NCBI GenBank assembly: GCA_046757965.1 | Contig: JBHHZI010000016.1 | Coordinates: 1-32,784 of the forward strand | Source of the DNA: JBHHZI01 sp046757965 | GTDB lineage: Bacteria > Acidobacteriota > Polarisedimenticolia > SMYD01 | DNA: 32,784 bases | Direction of reading: 5' to 3' | Part shown: positions 1-7,995 of the stretch, piece after piece | Position numbering within the stretch: position 1 is the stretch's first letter | How the letters are laid out: each line of letters opens with the position of its first letter | Made by a program: the position numbers and the translations under genes | Notes under the pieces: generated by a model | Told to the model about the DNA's origin: nothing | Databases searched by the model: none | The model's input: only the letters and a program-made list of their open reading frames with translations

Positions 1-603
1 GGCTTCTACTACCTGCTGGCTGCTGACACCGGGTGTGGGCCGGCCGCCCCCGGCACCGATTCGCGCGGCTGGTTCCGGCCGCCCGGACCCCGATGTGTCG
101 AGGCGAGAATGGTCCGGACCCTTCGCCAGGGTGACGAGGCGTCATCGGACCCATGGAGTCTCGAAGCCCACGGCGGCCCCGGCACAGAGGTCGAGCTGTC
201 GGTCGTCCTGGAGCGGACGACGGCACCGGGAGCCCTCTTCGCCGTGAGCTTCGACCTGGTCTTCGACCCGCAACAGATGTCTCCTGCCGGGCCGCCGGTG
301 TCAGGCGACCGGTTCGTCGAGGCGGGCATTCCCGTCCGCGTGGATTTCGACGCCGACCATGCCGCCGAGGGGCGCGTGACCGACACGGTGGCACGCGTCG
401 GTCCGTCGGGGTCCGACGAGGGTCTCGAGGGCGGCGTGATCCTGCGGACCACATGGAAGGTCCCGGGGGGCGACAGCGTCGGCCCGGTCTGGCTGTCGAA
501 CGTCCGCGCCATGGACGGCAACTATCAGGAACTGCCGGTCCCGTCGCCGCGGTCGTCCTACACCCTGGAGGTCTCGGCCCTGGAAGGCGACACGCTGCCG
601 TGA
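1..603 (+). CDS. Secreted cohesin-like protein, C-terminal part (5' end outside window)
   Basis: The frame is open from the first base, so the start lies upstream. Residues 1-32 contain FYYLLAADTGCG followed by a DSRG segment and a late Cys. This resembles the C-terminal signature seen at the end of many secreted repeat proteins of Acidobacteriota-type bacteria (recalled from family knowledge). The remaining ~165 residues look like a cohesin-type beta-sandwich: GTEVELSVVLE, then FAVSFDLVFDPQQM, then a VILRTTWKVP strand near the end. Such domains are extracellular and mediate protein-protein or surface attachment. The stop TGA overlaps the GTG start of modA by four bases, so the two are probably co-transcribed. 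The true function cannot be told from this fragment, and the cohesin assignment is moderate. Confidence 0.6.
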   Translation, partial: GFYYLLAADTGCGPAAPGTDSRGWFRPPGPRCVEARMVRTLRQGDEASSDPWSLEAHGGPGTEVELSVVLERTTAPGALFAVSFDLVFDPQQMSPAGPPVSGDRFVEAGIPVRVDFDADHAAEGRVTDTVARVGPSGSDEGLEGGVILRTTWKVPGGDSVGPVWLSNVRAMDGNYQELPVPSPRSSYTLEVSALEGDTLP

Positions 604-1460
604 GACGCCGGGAGGCCATCTCCGAGCGCGGACAACCACGAACCCGCCGCGGTTTCCGGGGACCTGGATGGTTCCTCGTCAGCCTCATCGCGGTGACCAT
701 CGCTTCGTGCGTCATGGAGGGTGGCCCCGCCGGGTCCGGAGAGAATCCCTCCGTGCTGGCGTTCGTCGCGTCCAGCCTGGGCGAACCGGTCGAGACCCTG
801 GGCCGATCGTTCGAGGCGGAGACCGGAATTCACGTCGACGTCAGCGCCGCGTCCTCGGTGCTCCTCGCCCGTCAGATCGCCGCGGGAGCTCCTGCCGACC
901 TGTTCATCGCCGCGGGGCCGGGGCCGGTGGAGGACCTGGTCCGGTCCGGTCACGCGGCCGCGAGCGGCCGCCGGGATGTGCTGGGCAACCGGCTGGTCGT
1001 CATCGTCGGAGCGGATGCGACCGTCGACCCGAGGTCCCCCGTTGATCTGGTGGGACTGGGAAAGAGGGTCGCCATCGGCGATCCGGAGACCGTGCCGGTC
1101 GGGAACTATGCCCGAGCCGCCCTGCGTGCCGCGGGCGTGTGGAACGATCTGGAGCCCGACCTGGCGAGGGCGGGGTCGGCGCGCGCCGTCCTCGCGTGGG
1201 TGGAGTCGGGTGCGGCGAGTGTGGGCGTGGTCTATGAAACGGATGCCCGCGCCGGCAGCGCGGTCGAGGTGGCGTTTGCCTTCGATCCGGCCAGCTACCC
1301 GCCGATCGTCTATCCGGCGGTGATTCCGTCCGGCGCGCCCCACCGGGATGCGGCACGCCGATTCCGTGCGTTTCTGTCGTCCCCCGCGGCAACGGCGATG
1401 TTTCGCGAGTCCGGTTTTCTGATTCTCTCCGGATCCTCCCCCGGTTCTCCCGAGGGATGA
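600..1460 (+). CDS. modA: Molybdate ABC transporter, substrate-binding lipoprotein ModA
   Basis: A 286-residue periplasmic binding protein that captures molybdate or tungstate for ModBC. The GTG start at 600 overlaps the upstream TGA and gives an Arg-rich N-terminus, a hydrophobic stretch (WFLVSLIAVTIAS) and a lipobox IASC with Cys37, so the mature protein is probably lipid-anchored. TRRGF at residues 15-19 resembles a twin-arginine motif, so Tat export is possible. The ModA signature VSAASSVLLARQIAAGAPAD follows, with PADLFIAAGP, the hinge-region GNYARAALRAAGVW, and the late VGVVYETDA. A later start at Met38 would remove the signal peptide, so GTG is preferred. It heads modABC, with a 4-base overlap to modB. 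Family confidence is high; anion specificity is inferred from the neighbours. Confidence 0.93.
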   Translation: MRRREAISERGQPRTRRGFRGPGWFLVSLIAVTIASCVMEGGPAGSGENPSVLAFVASSLGEPVETLGRSFEAETGIHVDVSAASSVLLARQIAAGAPADLFIAAGPGPVEDLVRSGHAAASGRRDVLGNRLVVIVGADATVDPRSPVDLVGLGKRVAIGDPETVPVGNYARAALRAAGVWNDLEPDLARAGSARAVLAWVESGAASVGVVYETDARAGSAVEVAFAFDPASYPPIVYPAVIPSGAPHRDAARRFRAFLSSPAATAMFRESGFLILSGSSPGSPEG

Positions 1461-2146
1461 CGGGCCCCGTGACGCAGGATGCGGCCATCATTCTGCTGAC
1501 CTTGAAGGTGGCCGGAACCGCCGTGGCTCTGGCGCTGCCCCCGGGCCTGCTCCTGTCGGCGTGGCTGGCTCGACGTCGGTTTGCCGGCCGCGCGGCGATC
1601 GAGACCTGCCTGAGCCTTCCTCTCGTGTTGCCGCCGGTGGCCACAGGACTCGTGCTGCTCATGGTGCTGTCTCCATCCGCCACCGTGGGGCGGTTCCTCG
1701 AGAGCGCGTTCGGGCTTCGCCTGGTATTCTCGTGGCCAGGGGCGGCTCTCGCCGCCGCCGTGGTGTCGTTCCCTCTCATGTTGCGGTCGCTCCTGCAGGG
1801 ATTCGAGTCGATCGATCCCCGTTACGCGGACGTGGCCCGGACTCTCGGGGCCTCCCGCCTGTCAATCTTGTGGCGCATTCACCTGCCGCTCATCCGTCCG
1901 GCCATCGTGGCCGGCTGTCTCCTCACCCTGGCCCGTTCGCTCGGGGAATTCGGTGCCACGATCATCCTCGCAGGCTCGATTCCCGGCCGGACGCGAACGG
2001 TGGCCCTCGAACTGTTCCAGCGCATCGAGGTGGGCGATACCGTCGGGGCCCTGCGCATGGCGCTGCTGGCGGTGGTGATGGCCTTCGCGCTGCTCTCTCT
2101 CGGTCGCATGGCCGAACGACGTCTCCTGTCGGGTTCCGGCCGGTGA
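1457..2146 (+). CDS. modB: Molybdate ABC transporter permease ModB
   Basis: A 229-residue inner-membrane permease that forms the molybdate channel as a homodimer. Hydrophobic segments span most of the protein. The cytoplasmic EAA-type coupling loop is at about residues 124-143 (ADVARTLGASRLSILWRIHL), where it would dock onto ModC. SLGEFGATIILAGSIPGRT is the characteristic ModB segment just after it. Length is normal for the family. The ATG overlaps the modA stop (ATGA), and the TGA overlaps the GTG of modC (GTGA), so translation of the three genes is likely coupled. No promoter is visible inside the cluster. Confidence 0.95.
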   Translation: MTGPVTQDAAIILLTLKVAGTAVALALPPGLLLSAWLARRRFAGRAAIETCLSLPLVLPPVATGLVLLMVLSPSATVGRFLESAFGLRLVFSWPGAALAAAVVSFPLMLRSLLQGFESIDPRYADVARTLGASRLSILWRIHLPLIRPAIVAGCLLTLARSLGEFGATIILAGSIPGRTRTVALELFQRIEVGDTVGALRMALLAVVMAFALLSLGRMAERRLLSGSGR

Positions 2147-3195
2147 TCCACGCCTCGCTGCAATACCGTGTGGGCTCGCTCGACCTGGACGTGCAGTTCA
2201 CGCTGCCGCCCGGGGTGACCGCGCTGTGTGGGCCGTCCGGAAGTGGAAAGACGACCATTCTCCGGCTGCTGCTTGGCCTGTCCCGTCCGGACGGCGGGGA
2301 GGTTCGCTGGCACGACCAGGTCGTGGAACATGTCGGTCGAGGGATCCGCGGGTCCCCCCGGCGGCGCCGCTTCGGTGCCCTGTTCCAGGATGGCCTGCTG
2401 TTTCCCCACCTGACCGTCGAGGAGAACGTCTCCTTCGGCGTCCGACGGAACCGGTCCGCACCGGGGACGGTGCCCATCGACCACTGGATCACTCTTCTCG
2501 GTCTGCGGCCGCTCCTGCACCGGCGTCCGGCCGGGCTGTCAGGTGGTGAGGCCCGGCGAGTCGCACTCGCCAGGGCTCTCGCACCGGGTCCGCGGGCGCT
2601 GTTTCTCGACGAGCCCCTGGTCGGGCTCGACCGGCAGCTCAAGCGCGATGTTCTGCTCGGCCTGCGTCGCCTGTGCCGTGAGATCGAGATGCCTGTCCTC
2701 TTCGTCAGCCACGAGGTCGCCGAGGTCCTGGCCCTGGCGGAACGGGTGATCCGTCTCGGCGCCGGAAAGATTCTCTGGCAGGGAGAGCCGGCGCGCCTCC
2801 TCCAGGAGCCGGATGGCCTGGGAACCGACGAACCGATCAACTTCGTGGACGCCCGGGTGGAGGCCACGCGCCGGGATGGTCTGGTCGATCTCCGGTGGGG
2901 TGAGCACCGCATCCGCACGTTGCTGTCCGGCGTGCTGCGGGGCGAGGCCGTCACCGTCTCGGTCCGACCGAGCGATCTGCTCATCGCCGTCGACGATCCG
3001 GGCCGGGTGAGCGCGCAGAACCGGCTTCTGATGACGATCCAGGCGCTGATCCCCGCCGGCCCGCGAGTCTGGGTCCGGTTCGAGGCGCCGGAGCCGTTCC
3101 TGGGCGTGGTGACCACCCACGCGTGCCGGGAACTGCGGCTGGCGGTCGGTCAGCCGGTGACCGTGCTGGTCAAGACCCTGCGCGTCATGTCGTGA
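2143..3195 (+). CDS. modC: Molybdate ABC transporter ATP-binding protein ModC
   Basis: A 350-residue ATPase that powers ModB. It shows Walker A GPSGSGKTT (residues 30-38), Q-loop FQDGLLFPHL (Q82), signature LSGGE (132-136), Walker B LFLDEP (143-148) and H-loop His170 (VSHE). From about residue 290 a TOBE/Mop-like domain follows (ALIPAGPRVWVRFEA, then VLVKTLRVM), typical of ModC and possibly a regulatory oxyanion site. The GTG start at 2143 overlaps the modB TGA and gives the expected N-terminal strand before Walker A. It closes the modABC operon. Downstream inverted repeats lack a T-tract, so the termination point is unclear. Confidence 0.95.
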   Translation: MIHASLQYRVGSLDLDVQFTLPPGVTALCGPSGSGKTTILRLLLGLSRPDGGEVRWHDQVVEHVGRGIRGSPRRRRFGALFQDGLLFPHLTVEENVSFGVRRNRSAPGTVPIDHWITLLGLRPLLHRRPAGLSGGEARRVALARALAPGPRALFLDEPLVGLDRQLKRDVLLGLRRLCREIEMPVLFVSHEVAEVLALAERVIRLGAGKILWQGEPARLLQEPDGLGTDEPINFVDARVEATRRDGLVDLRWGEHRIRTLLSGVLRGEAVTVSVRPSDLLIAVDDPGRVSAQNRLLMTIQALIPAGPRVWVRFEAPEPFLGVVTTHACRELRLAVGQPVTVLVKTLRVMS

Positions 3196-3237
3196 TCGGA
3201 TCTCGCCGGCCAGCGGGCCGGGCCCGTCCTGCGGACG

Positions 3238-3269
3238 GATCGTCCGGAACGATCGAACGGTTCCGTTCG
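3238..3269. repeat. Two abutting inverted repeats downstream of modC
   Basis: GATCGT/ACGATC arms around a 5-base centre (3238-3254) abut CGAACGG/CCGTTCG arms around TT (3254-3269). No T-run follows, so a classical intrinsic terminator is unlikely. The second repeat ends seven bases before a -35 hexamer, so an operator is possible. Confidence 0.4.
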
Positions 3270-3275
3270 GATTCG

Positions 3276-3304
3276 TTGACGGAGCTGCCGGGTCGGGGTA
3301 TATA
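3276..3304 (+). promoter_or_regulatory. Sigma70-type promoter upstream of the GT39 gene
   Basis: TTGACG at 3276-3281 and TATATA at 3299-3304 are separated by 17 bases, a near-consensus housekeeping promoter. The start of transcription would be near 3311, leaving a leader of about 190 bases before the glycosyltransferase start. It could also drive a separate small RNA. Confidence 0.6.
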
Positions 3305-3505
3305 CGACGGTCGTCGAGGTCGACCCATCGGAGTCTCGACACCGCACCTCGACCTGAAGCTCGACACAGGGGGGGTCACTGGACCCTCGGTCCGCGTATC
3401 CGGCAGACCATGGCGCCGGATGCGCGGGCCACATTGATTCTGCGGGGTGAGCCCACCCGGGGAGCGCCGGGCACGTGTTAGGATGCACGCCCGGAACCTG
3501 TGCCG

Positions 3506-4927
3506 ATGAACCGATCGCGCCGTATATTCGGCATCCCCACCGGTCAGATGCTCGCCTGGGTCGGCGCCGCCGCGCTGGTTCGGGTCGGTGCCTGGTGGTG
3601 GGCGGGATCGGACCTGCCCTGCTCCTTCGACGGCTGCTCGTATCTCGACCTGGCCCACCAGATGGCGGCTGGTGTCGATCTGGGCCCGGAGCAGGGATTC
3701 CTGTGGCCCCCGGGTTTCCCGGCCTTCCTGGCGCTGCTGGCCCCGCCAGCCGGGTCGACGGCAGGGCTGGCGCGGCTCGTCCAGGCATGCCTCGGTGCGT
3801 TGCTGGTCGTGCCCACCGCCGCCTTTGCCGCCCTGCTCACCCGAGCGGATGCCGTCTCCCCGGGGCAACCAACCAACGCGGGCGCGCTGGCGCCGGCCGG
3901 TCAGGCGCCGGTGGTGCACCTGGCCCTCGCCTTCACGGCGTTCGATCCGACCCTGGTCGCGTTCTCGCACCTGCTCTGGCCGGAGACCATCTTCCTCGTC
4001 CTGCTCACCACGTCGATCACCTGCATCATCGCCTGTGAACGGCTGCACGGCTGGCTCGTGGCCGGTGCGACGCTCGGCGGTGCGGCCCTGTTCAAGGCCA
4101 TCGGGTTCTGGCTCGCGCTGCCGGTTCTGGCGGTCAGGATGCTGGACCGTGCTCGGCCGGGCGGCTGGCGCGTCCCCGCGCTGGTGCTCGGCGCAGCGCT
4201 CCTCGTCATCAGCCCGTGGACGATCCGGAATGCCATCCGGTACGGCCGGTTCGTCTTCATCGACGTGACCCTCGGGACCAATCTCTACCTGGGCAACTCG
4301 GATGCCGCGCCGGTGACGTGGGACTGGGGCACGCCGCAACGATCCCGTGCGCGCGCCTCGAGGGGGCGATGCCAGGAAGGAGATTTCATCGACCGGAACC
4401 GCTGTGAGGTCCGGCGCGCCGTCGGCTGGATCGCAGACCACCCTCGAGCGTTCGCGTCACGGGCGGTGACGAAGTGGGCGGATCTGCTCAATCCCACCTC
4501 GTTTCTCGTCCGCCAGGTCCGGGCGGGCCGGTACCGGGGGATGCCCATGGCCCGGGTGTCGCGAGGGGCAGCGGCACTGGCCACCATGGCTGCCGCGGTT
4601 CCCTGGATGGCCCTGGTTGTCCTGGCGATCGTCGGTCTGTGGGTGCCGTCCGCGCCGGTCCCACGCCGGGCGGTGGTGGCGATGATTCTTTCGCTGCTGC
4701 TGATTCACGCCCTCACCTTCGGCATGAGCCGTTTCCGTCTGCCCATGGTGCCGTTTCTGGCGGGATACGCCGGTCTGGCCCTCTGGCGGATGCGCGACGG
4801 GAGATGGTGGCCCCGGCAGCCGAATGACCGGGCGTCGCTCCTGGTCCTGTTGCTGACCGTGGGCTATCTGTGGGGCCTGCGACTTTCGCCACTTCTCGAT
4901 CTGAACCCGTTCACCGGACTACAGTGA
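3506..4927 (+). CDS. Polytopic membrane glycosyltransferase, ArnT/PMT (GT39-like) type
   Basis: A 473-residue multi-pass membrane protein. The first hydrophobic helix is followed by an exported loop with FDGCSYLDLAHQMAAG, which matches the D-x-x-x-Y-x-x-L-A pattern of the GT-C catalytic loop, although the usual DE pair is DG here. FLWPPGFPAFLALL and FSHLLWPETIFLVLL are typical of the family, and SPWTIRNAIRYGRFVFI precedes the periplasmic C-terminal portion. Such enzymes use polyprenyl-phosphate sugars to glycosylate lipids or proteins outside the membrane; the substrate is unknown. The ATG at 3506 is nine bases from a GGAA; a GTG at 3500 in frame is the alternative. lysK follows after six bases, probably in one transcript. 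Confidence 0.75.
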   Translation: MNRSRRIFGIPTGQMLAWVGAAALVRVGAWWWAGSDLPCSFDGCSYLDLAHQMAAGVDLGPEQGFLWPPGFPAFLALLAPPAGSTAGLARLVQACLGALLVVPTAAFAALLTRADAVSPGQPTNAGALAPAGQAPVVHLALAFTAFDPTLVAFSHLLWPETIFLVLLTTSITCIIACERLHGWLVAGATLGGAALFKAIGFWLALPVLAVRMLDRARPGGWRVPALVLGAALLVISPWTIRNAIRYGRFVFIDVTLGTNLYLGNSDAAPVTWDWGTPQRSRARASRGRCQEGDFIDRNRCEVRRAVGWIADHPRAFASRAVTKWADLLNPTSFLVRQVRAGRYRGMPMARVSRGAAALATMAAAVPWMALVVLAIVGLWVPSAPVPRRAVVAMILSLLLIHALTFGMSRFRLPMVPFLAGYAGLALWRMRDGRWWPRQPNDRASLLVLLLTVGYLWGLRLSPLLDLNPFTGLQ

Positions 4928-4933
4928 GGGCCC

Positions 4934-6469
4934 ATGACTTACTGGGCAGATGACATCGCGGCGGGGCTGGAACCGTCTGCCGGAGGCGAGGTGCTGGCCA
5001 CCGGGATCTCTCCGTCCGGAGAGATCCATGTCGGGAATCTGCGGGAGGTCCTGACCGGCGATGCGATCCACCGGGTGTTGAAGGAACGGGGGCGGAAAAG
5101 CAAGCTGCTCTTCATCGCGGACGATCTCGATCCGCTCCGGCGTGTCTATCCATTTCTTCCGGCCGACACCTTCGCCGGGAGGGTCGGCTGTTCGCTGTCT
5201 CACATTCCCTGCCCGTGCACGCGGCATGGCTCGTATGCGGAGCATTTTCTGGAGCCGTTTCTGGCCTCCATGACGGAACTCGAGGTCGATATCGAGCTGG
5301 TCCGGTCTCATGACCTCTACGCCTCGGGACGCATGGATGACGTCATCGCCACGGCACTGGAGCATACCGCGGACATTGCATCGATCCTGAAGGATCTCAC
5401 CGGCAAGGAGGTGGGACCGGACTGGTCGGTCTTTGATGCCCGATGCACGGCATGCCACCGTCTCACCGCGACCACGGTGACCGGTGTGGATTCCGGCGCG
5501 TGCACGGTGGCGTTCTCCTGCGCCTGCGGAACGACCGGCACCGTGCCGTTCGCCGGCGGGGGCAAGCTGACCTGGCGGGTCGACTGGCCGGCACGCTGGA
5601 AGGTTCTCGGCGTGACGCTCGAGCCATTTGGCAAGGACCATGCGAGCCGGGGTGGGTCGTATGACACCGGTGTGAGAATCGCGCGGGAGATCTTCGGCAT
5701 CATCCCGCCCCGGGGAGTGCCCTACGAATGGATCTCCTTGAAGGGCAAGGGCGACATGTCCTCATCGCGGGGGAATACCGTCTCCATCCACCGCATGCTC
5801 GAGATCGTGCCCGCCGACCTGCTGCGCTACGTCGTCCTGCGGACCGACCCTCCCCGGGCGATTCGCTTCGATCCCGGCCTGCCCCTGCTGCAGACCTTCG
5901 AGGAGTTCGAGAATGCCGAGAATCGCAATCACAATCGCCGCGCCGCCGAGCTCTCCCGCGTGGCCGCGTGCGGACGTCCCGGGGTCTCGTTCCGGCATCT
6001 GGTCACCATCGCGCAGGTTGCCGGGTTCGACCTCGAGAGAACCCGCGAGATCCTGGCCCGCGGTGGCCGGACGATCGAGGACGAGGCGGCTCTGGCTCGC
6101 CGGCTCGAACACGTTCGCAACTGGCTGAAATCGTTCGCCCCGCCTGACGTGCGGTTCTCCCTCTCACCGACCCTGCCGGAGGATACGGCCGGGCTGACCG
6201 GCGATCAGCGGGCCTTCCTGGCCCGGCTCGCCGAGCAGATCCCCGACCAGGCCACCGGTGATGACCTGCACGCGCTGATCTATGAGCTCATCGAGAAGCG
6301 GCCGGACCTGCAACCAGCAGCCGCGTTCGCCGCGATCTATCTGGCGTTCATCGGGAGGTCTCGCGGTCCGCGAGCTGGACATTTCCTCGCCGCCTTGCCG
6401 GTGTCGTTCGTGCGTGAGCGACTGCGAGCCGCCTCGGCGGTTCCGGGTCAGTCGGCGCAGTCCACATAG
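4934..6469 (+). CDS. lysK: Class I lysyl-tRNA synthetase
   Basis: A 511-residue cytoplasmic enzyme that charges tRNA-Lys with lysine. It belongs to the archaeal-type class I form, not the common bacterial class II LysS. The Rossmann signature GISPSGEIHVGN is at residues 24-35 (HVGN for HIGH), and the KMSKS equivalent MSSSR is at 275-279 within KGKGDMSSSRGN. Cys clusters near residues 173-200 (CTACH, then CSCACG) look like a zinc-binding insertion. WRVDWPARWKVLGVTLEPFGKDH is the conserved class I LysRS core. Length is normal. It lies six bases after the glycosyltransferase gene, and its last 22 bases overlap the end of the convergent sulfatase-like gene. The window does not show whether a class II copy exists elsewhere. 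Confidence 0.95.
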   Translation: MTYWADDIAAGLEPSAGGEVLATGISPSGEIHVGNLREVLTGDAIHRVLKERGRKSKLLFIADDLDPLRRVYPFLPADTFAGRVGCSLSHIPCPCTRHGSYAEHFLEPFLASMTELEVDIELVRSHDLYASGRMDDVIATALEHTADIASILKDLTGKEVGPDWSVFDARCTACHRLTATTVTGVDSGACTVAFSCACGTTGTVPFAGGGKLTWRVDWPARWKVLGVTLEPFGKDHASRGGSYDTGVRIAREIFGIIPPRGVPYEWISLKGKGDMSSSRGNTVSIHRMLEIVPADLLRYVVLRTDPPRAIRFDPGLPLLQTFEEFENAENRNHNRRAAELSRVAACGRPGVSFRHLVTIAQVAGFDLERTREILARGGRTIEDEAALARRLEHVRNWLKSFAPPDVRFSLSPTLPEDTAGLTGDQRAFLARLAEQIPDQATGDDLHALIYELIEKRPDLQPAAAFAAIYLAFIGRSRGPRAGHFLAALPVSFVRERLRAASAVPGQSAQST

Positions 6470-7974
6470 CCGAGGGTGCAGAAGATGTCGCGTGTTGCGG
6501 TGTCGGTGTCGGGATCGGCGGTCGTGTTTCTCCGGGTCGGCATGGCGAGAAAGCCGGCCAGCCGCTCCTCGAACGCCCTGGCCCGCGCCCTCTGTTGCCC
6601 GTAGACGTCGGTTCGCTCGGCCGGGTCGGTCTCGAGGTCATAGAACTCACGGTAGTCGTGCTGGCGCCCGGGGAACACCACCAGCTTCCCCTCCGGGGAT
6701 CGGACGGCCTTCAAGGACTCTCCCGGTCTCAGATCATACGGCCGATCTCCCCAGCGCACGGGAACGAGGCGTGTCTCCGTCAGGGCATAGGCGTGTGCCG
6801 ATGGTCCGCTGACACCGATGAGAGGCAGCAGGTTCTTGCCCTGGGTGGGCACCGGATAGCGTAGCCCCGCCGCGGCGGCCAACGTCGGAGCGATATCGAT
6901 GCTCTCCACCTGCCCCGGGAACGTCTCGCCGGCATGGTGACCGCCTGGCAGTCGCAGGATCATCGGCACGTGGATCTCCTCATCGCCGATGCCGCCGCCG
7001 TGATCGAGCAGGTGAAAACGTTCATCCAGAGCCTCGCCGTGGTCCGATGTCAGGAGAACCACGGTGCTGTCGTCCAGGCCCAGCGCGGTCAGCGCCGCCA
7101 GGAGTCGCCCGACCTGGATGTCGGCGAAGGCGATCTCGGCGTCATAGCGGGCCTTGTAACGTCGTAGATCGGTCCAGACCTCGTCAGCCGGTGCTCCGGT
7201 CGGCAGGCGCTGGTATCGCGGAATGCGCTGCACGGGGACCGTCTCGGACGGGCCGCTGGGCGGAAATCTCGCGGCGAGGTCGGGCGGGGGGTTGTACGGC
7301 CCATGAGGGTCGAAGAGGTGAACGAAGAGGAAGAACCGGTCGCCGGCGTTTGCGGTCAGCCACCTGATGGCGCGGTCCGCCGTCAGATCGCCGCGCCGCT
7401 CCTTGCCGGTGAAATCGTCGTCGTATGTCTCGAAACCCCTTGCCAGCCCGCAGATCTTGTTCTTCAGCGTGTATCCGGACACGAAGGCCGCGGTCCGGGC
7501 CCGCCCGCGCGCGAACATCTCCTGCAGGAGCGGAACGTCCGGGCTGAGCAGATAGAAATTGTCCCAGTTGCCGTGGAAGCGGGGATAGTCGCCGGTGAGC
7601 ATCGACGTGTGCGACGGATTGGTGTTGGTATTCTGGCAGATGGCCTCGCTGAAGGTCACGCCTCCGCGCGCCAGACGGTCGATGTTCGGCGTGGTGGGAC
7701 GCGGGTAGCCGTACGCGCCCACGTGATCGGCCCGCAGGGTGTCGACGCTGATCAGCACGACGTTGAACCGGGGTGGTGCAAGCCGGTTGCGCCCCGAGAA
7801 GATGAACACACTCAGCAGCAGGGCGAGGGGTGCCGCGACGAGAACGGCCCGTCGCCAGCGGGGCGCCCGCGGCCGAGGGCCGTCGAGACGGGCAGGTGTC
7901 CCGGGCGGCGGCGAGGTGGCTGTCCGTGCCGGAGGGTGGGAGCGGGTCTTCCTCGTGCGGTGTTTGCGAGCCAT
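6448..7974 (-). CDS. Membrane-anchored sulfatase/alkaline-phosphatase-superfamily hydrolase with Thr nucleophile
   Basis: 508 residues: a basic, Pro-rich cytoplasmic tail, one membrane helix (about 42-60), then an exported alkaline-phosphatase-superfamily domain. Metal-site motifs are present: ISVDTLRADH (Asp78), VHLFDPHGPY, and TSDHGE followed by DHGGGIGDEEIHVP. At the position of the formylglycine Cys or Ser of true sulfatases (C-x-P-S-R) it has T118-N-P-S-H, so it should not be FGly-modified. Thr at this site is what LtaS and EptA-type phospho-transferases use, which suggests phosphoester chemistry rather than sulfate ester hydrolysis; this is inference. It is the last gene of a five-gene operon, 21 bases after the PTPS-related gene, and its 3' end overlaps lysK by 22 bases. 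Confidence 0.85.
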   Translation of the reverse strand: MARKHRTRKTRSHPPARTATSPPPGTPARLDGPRPRAPRWRRAVLVAAPLALLLSVFIFSGRNRLAPPRFNVVLISVDTLRADHVGAYGYPRPTTPNIDRLARGGVTFSEAICQNTNTNPSHTSMLTGDYPRFHGNWDNFYLLSPDVPLLQEMFARGRARTAAFVSGYTLKNKICGLARGFETYDDDFTGKERRGDLTADRAIRWLTANAGDRFFLFVHLFDPHGPYNPPPDLAARFPPSGPSETVPVQRIPRYQRLPTGAPADEVWTDLRRYKARYDAEIAFADIQVGRLLAALTALGLDDSTVVLLTSDHGEALDERFHLLDHGGGIGDEEIHVPMILRLPGGHHAGETFPGQVESIDIAPTLAAAAGLRYPVPTQGKNLLPLIGVSGPSAHAYALTETRLVPVRWGDRPYDLRPGESLKAVRSPEGKLVVFPGRQHDYREFYDLETDPAERTDVYGQQRARARAFEERLAGFLAMPTRRNTTADPDTDTATRDIFCTLGYVDCAD

Positions 7975-7995
7975 CGTCCTGATGAAGGAAGGGGG

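Larger units (their letters stand above)
3196..3505. other. Intergenic region without a convincing gene
   Basis: This 310-base stretch between modC and the glycosyltransferase gene has short reading frames but none with a recognisable product. It contains adjacent inverted repeats (3238-3269), a sigma70-type promoter (3276-3304), and then about 190 bases of GC-rich leader before the next start codon. I recognise no riboswitch, including no molybdenum-cofactor (Moco) motif. Confidence 0.6.

Noticed and set aside
3254..3269. Intrinsic terminator of modABC
   Set aside because: The stem has only a 2-base centre and is not followed by a run of T.
6448..7974. Annotation as a true arylsulfatase
   Set aside because: The formylglycine Cys or Ser and the motif Arg are absent.
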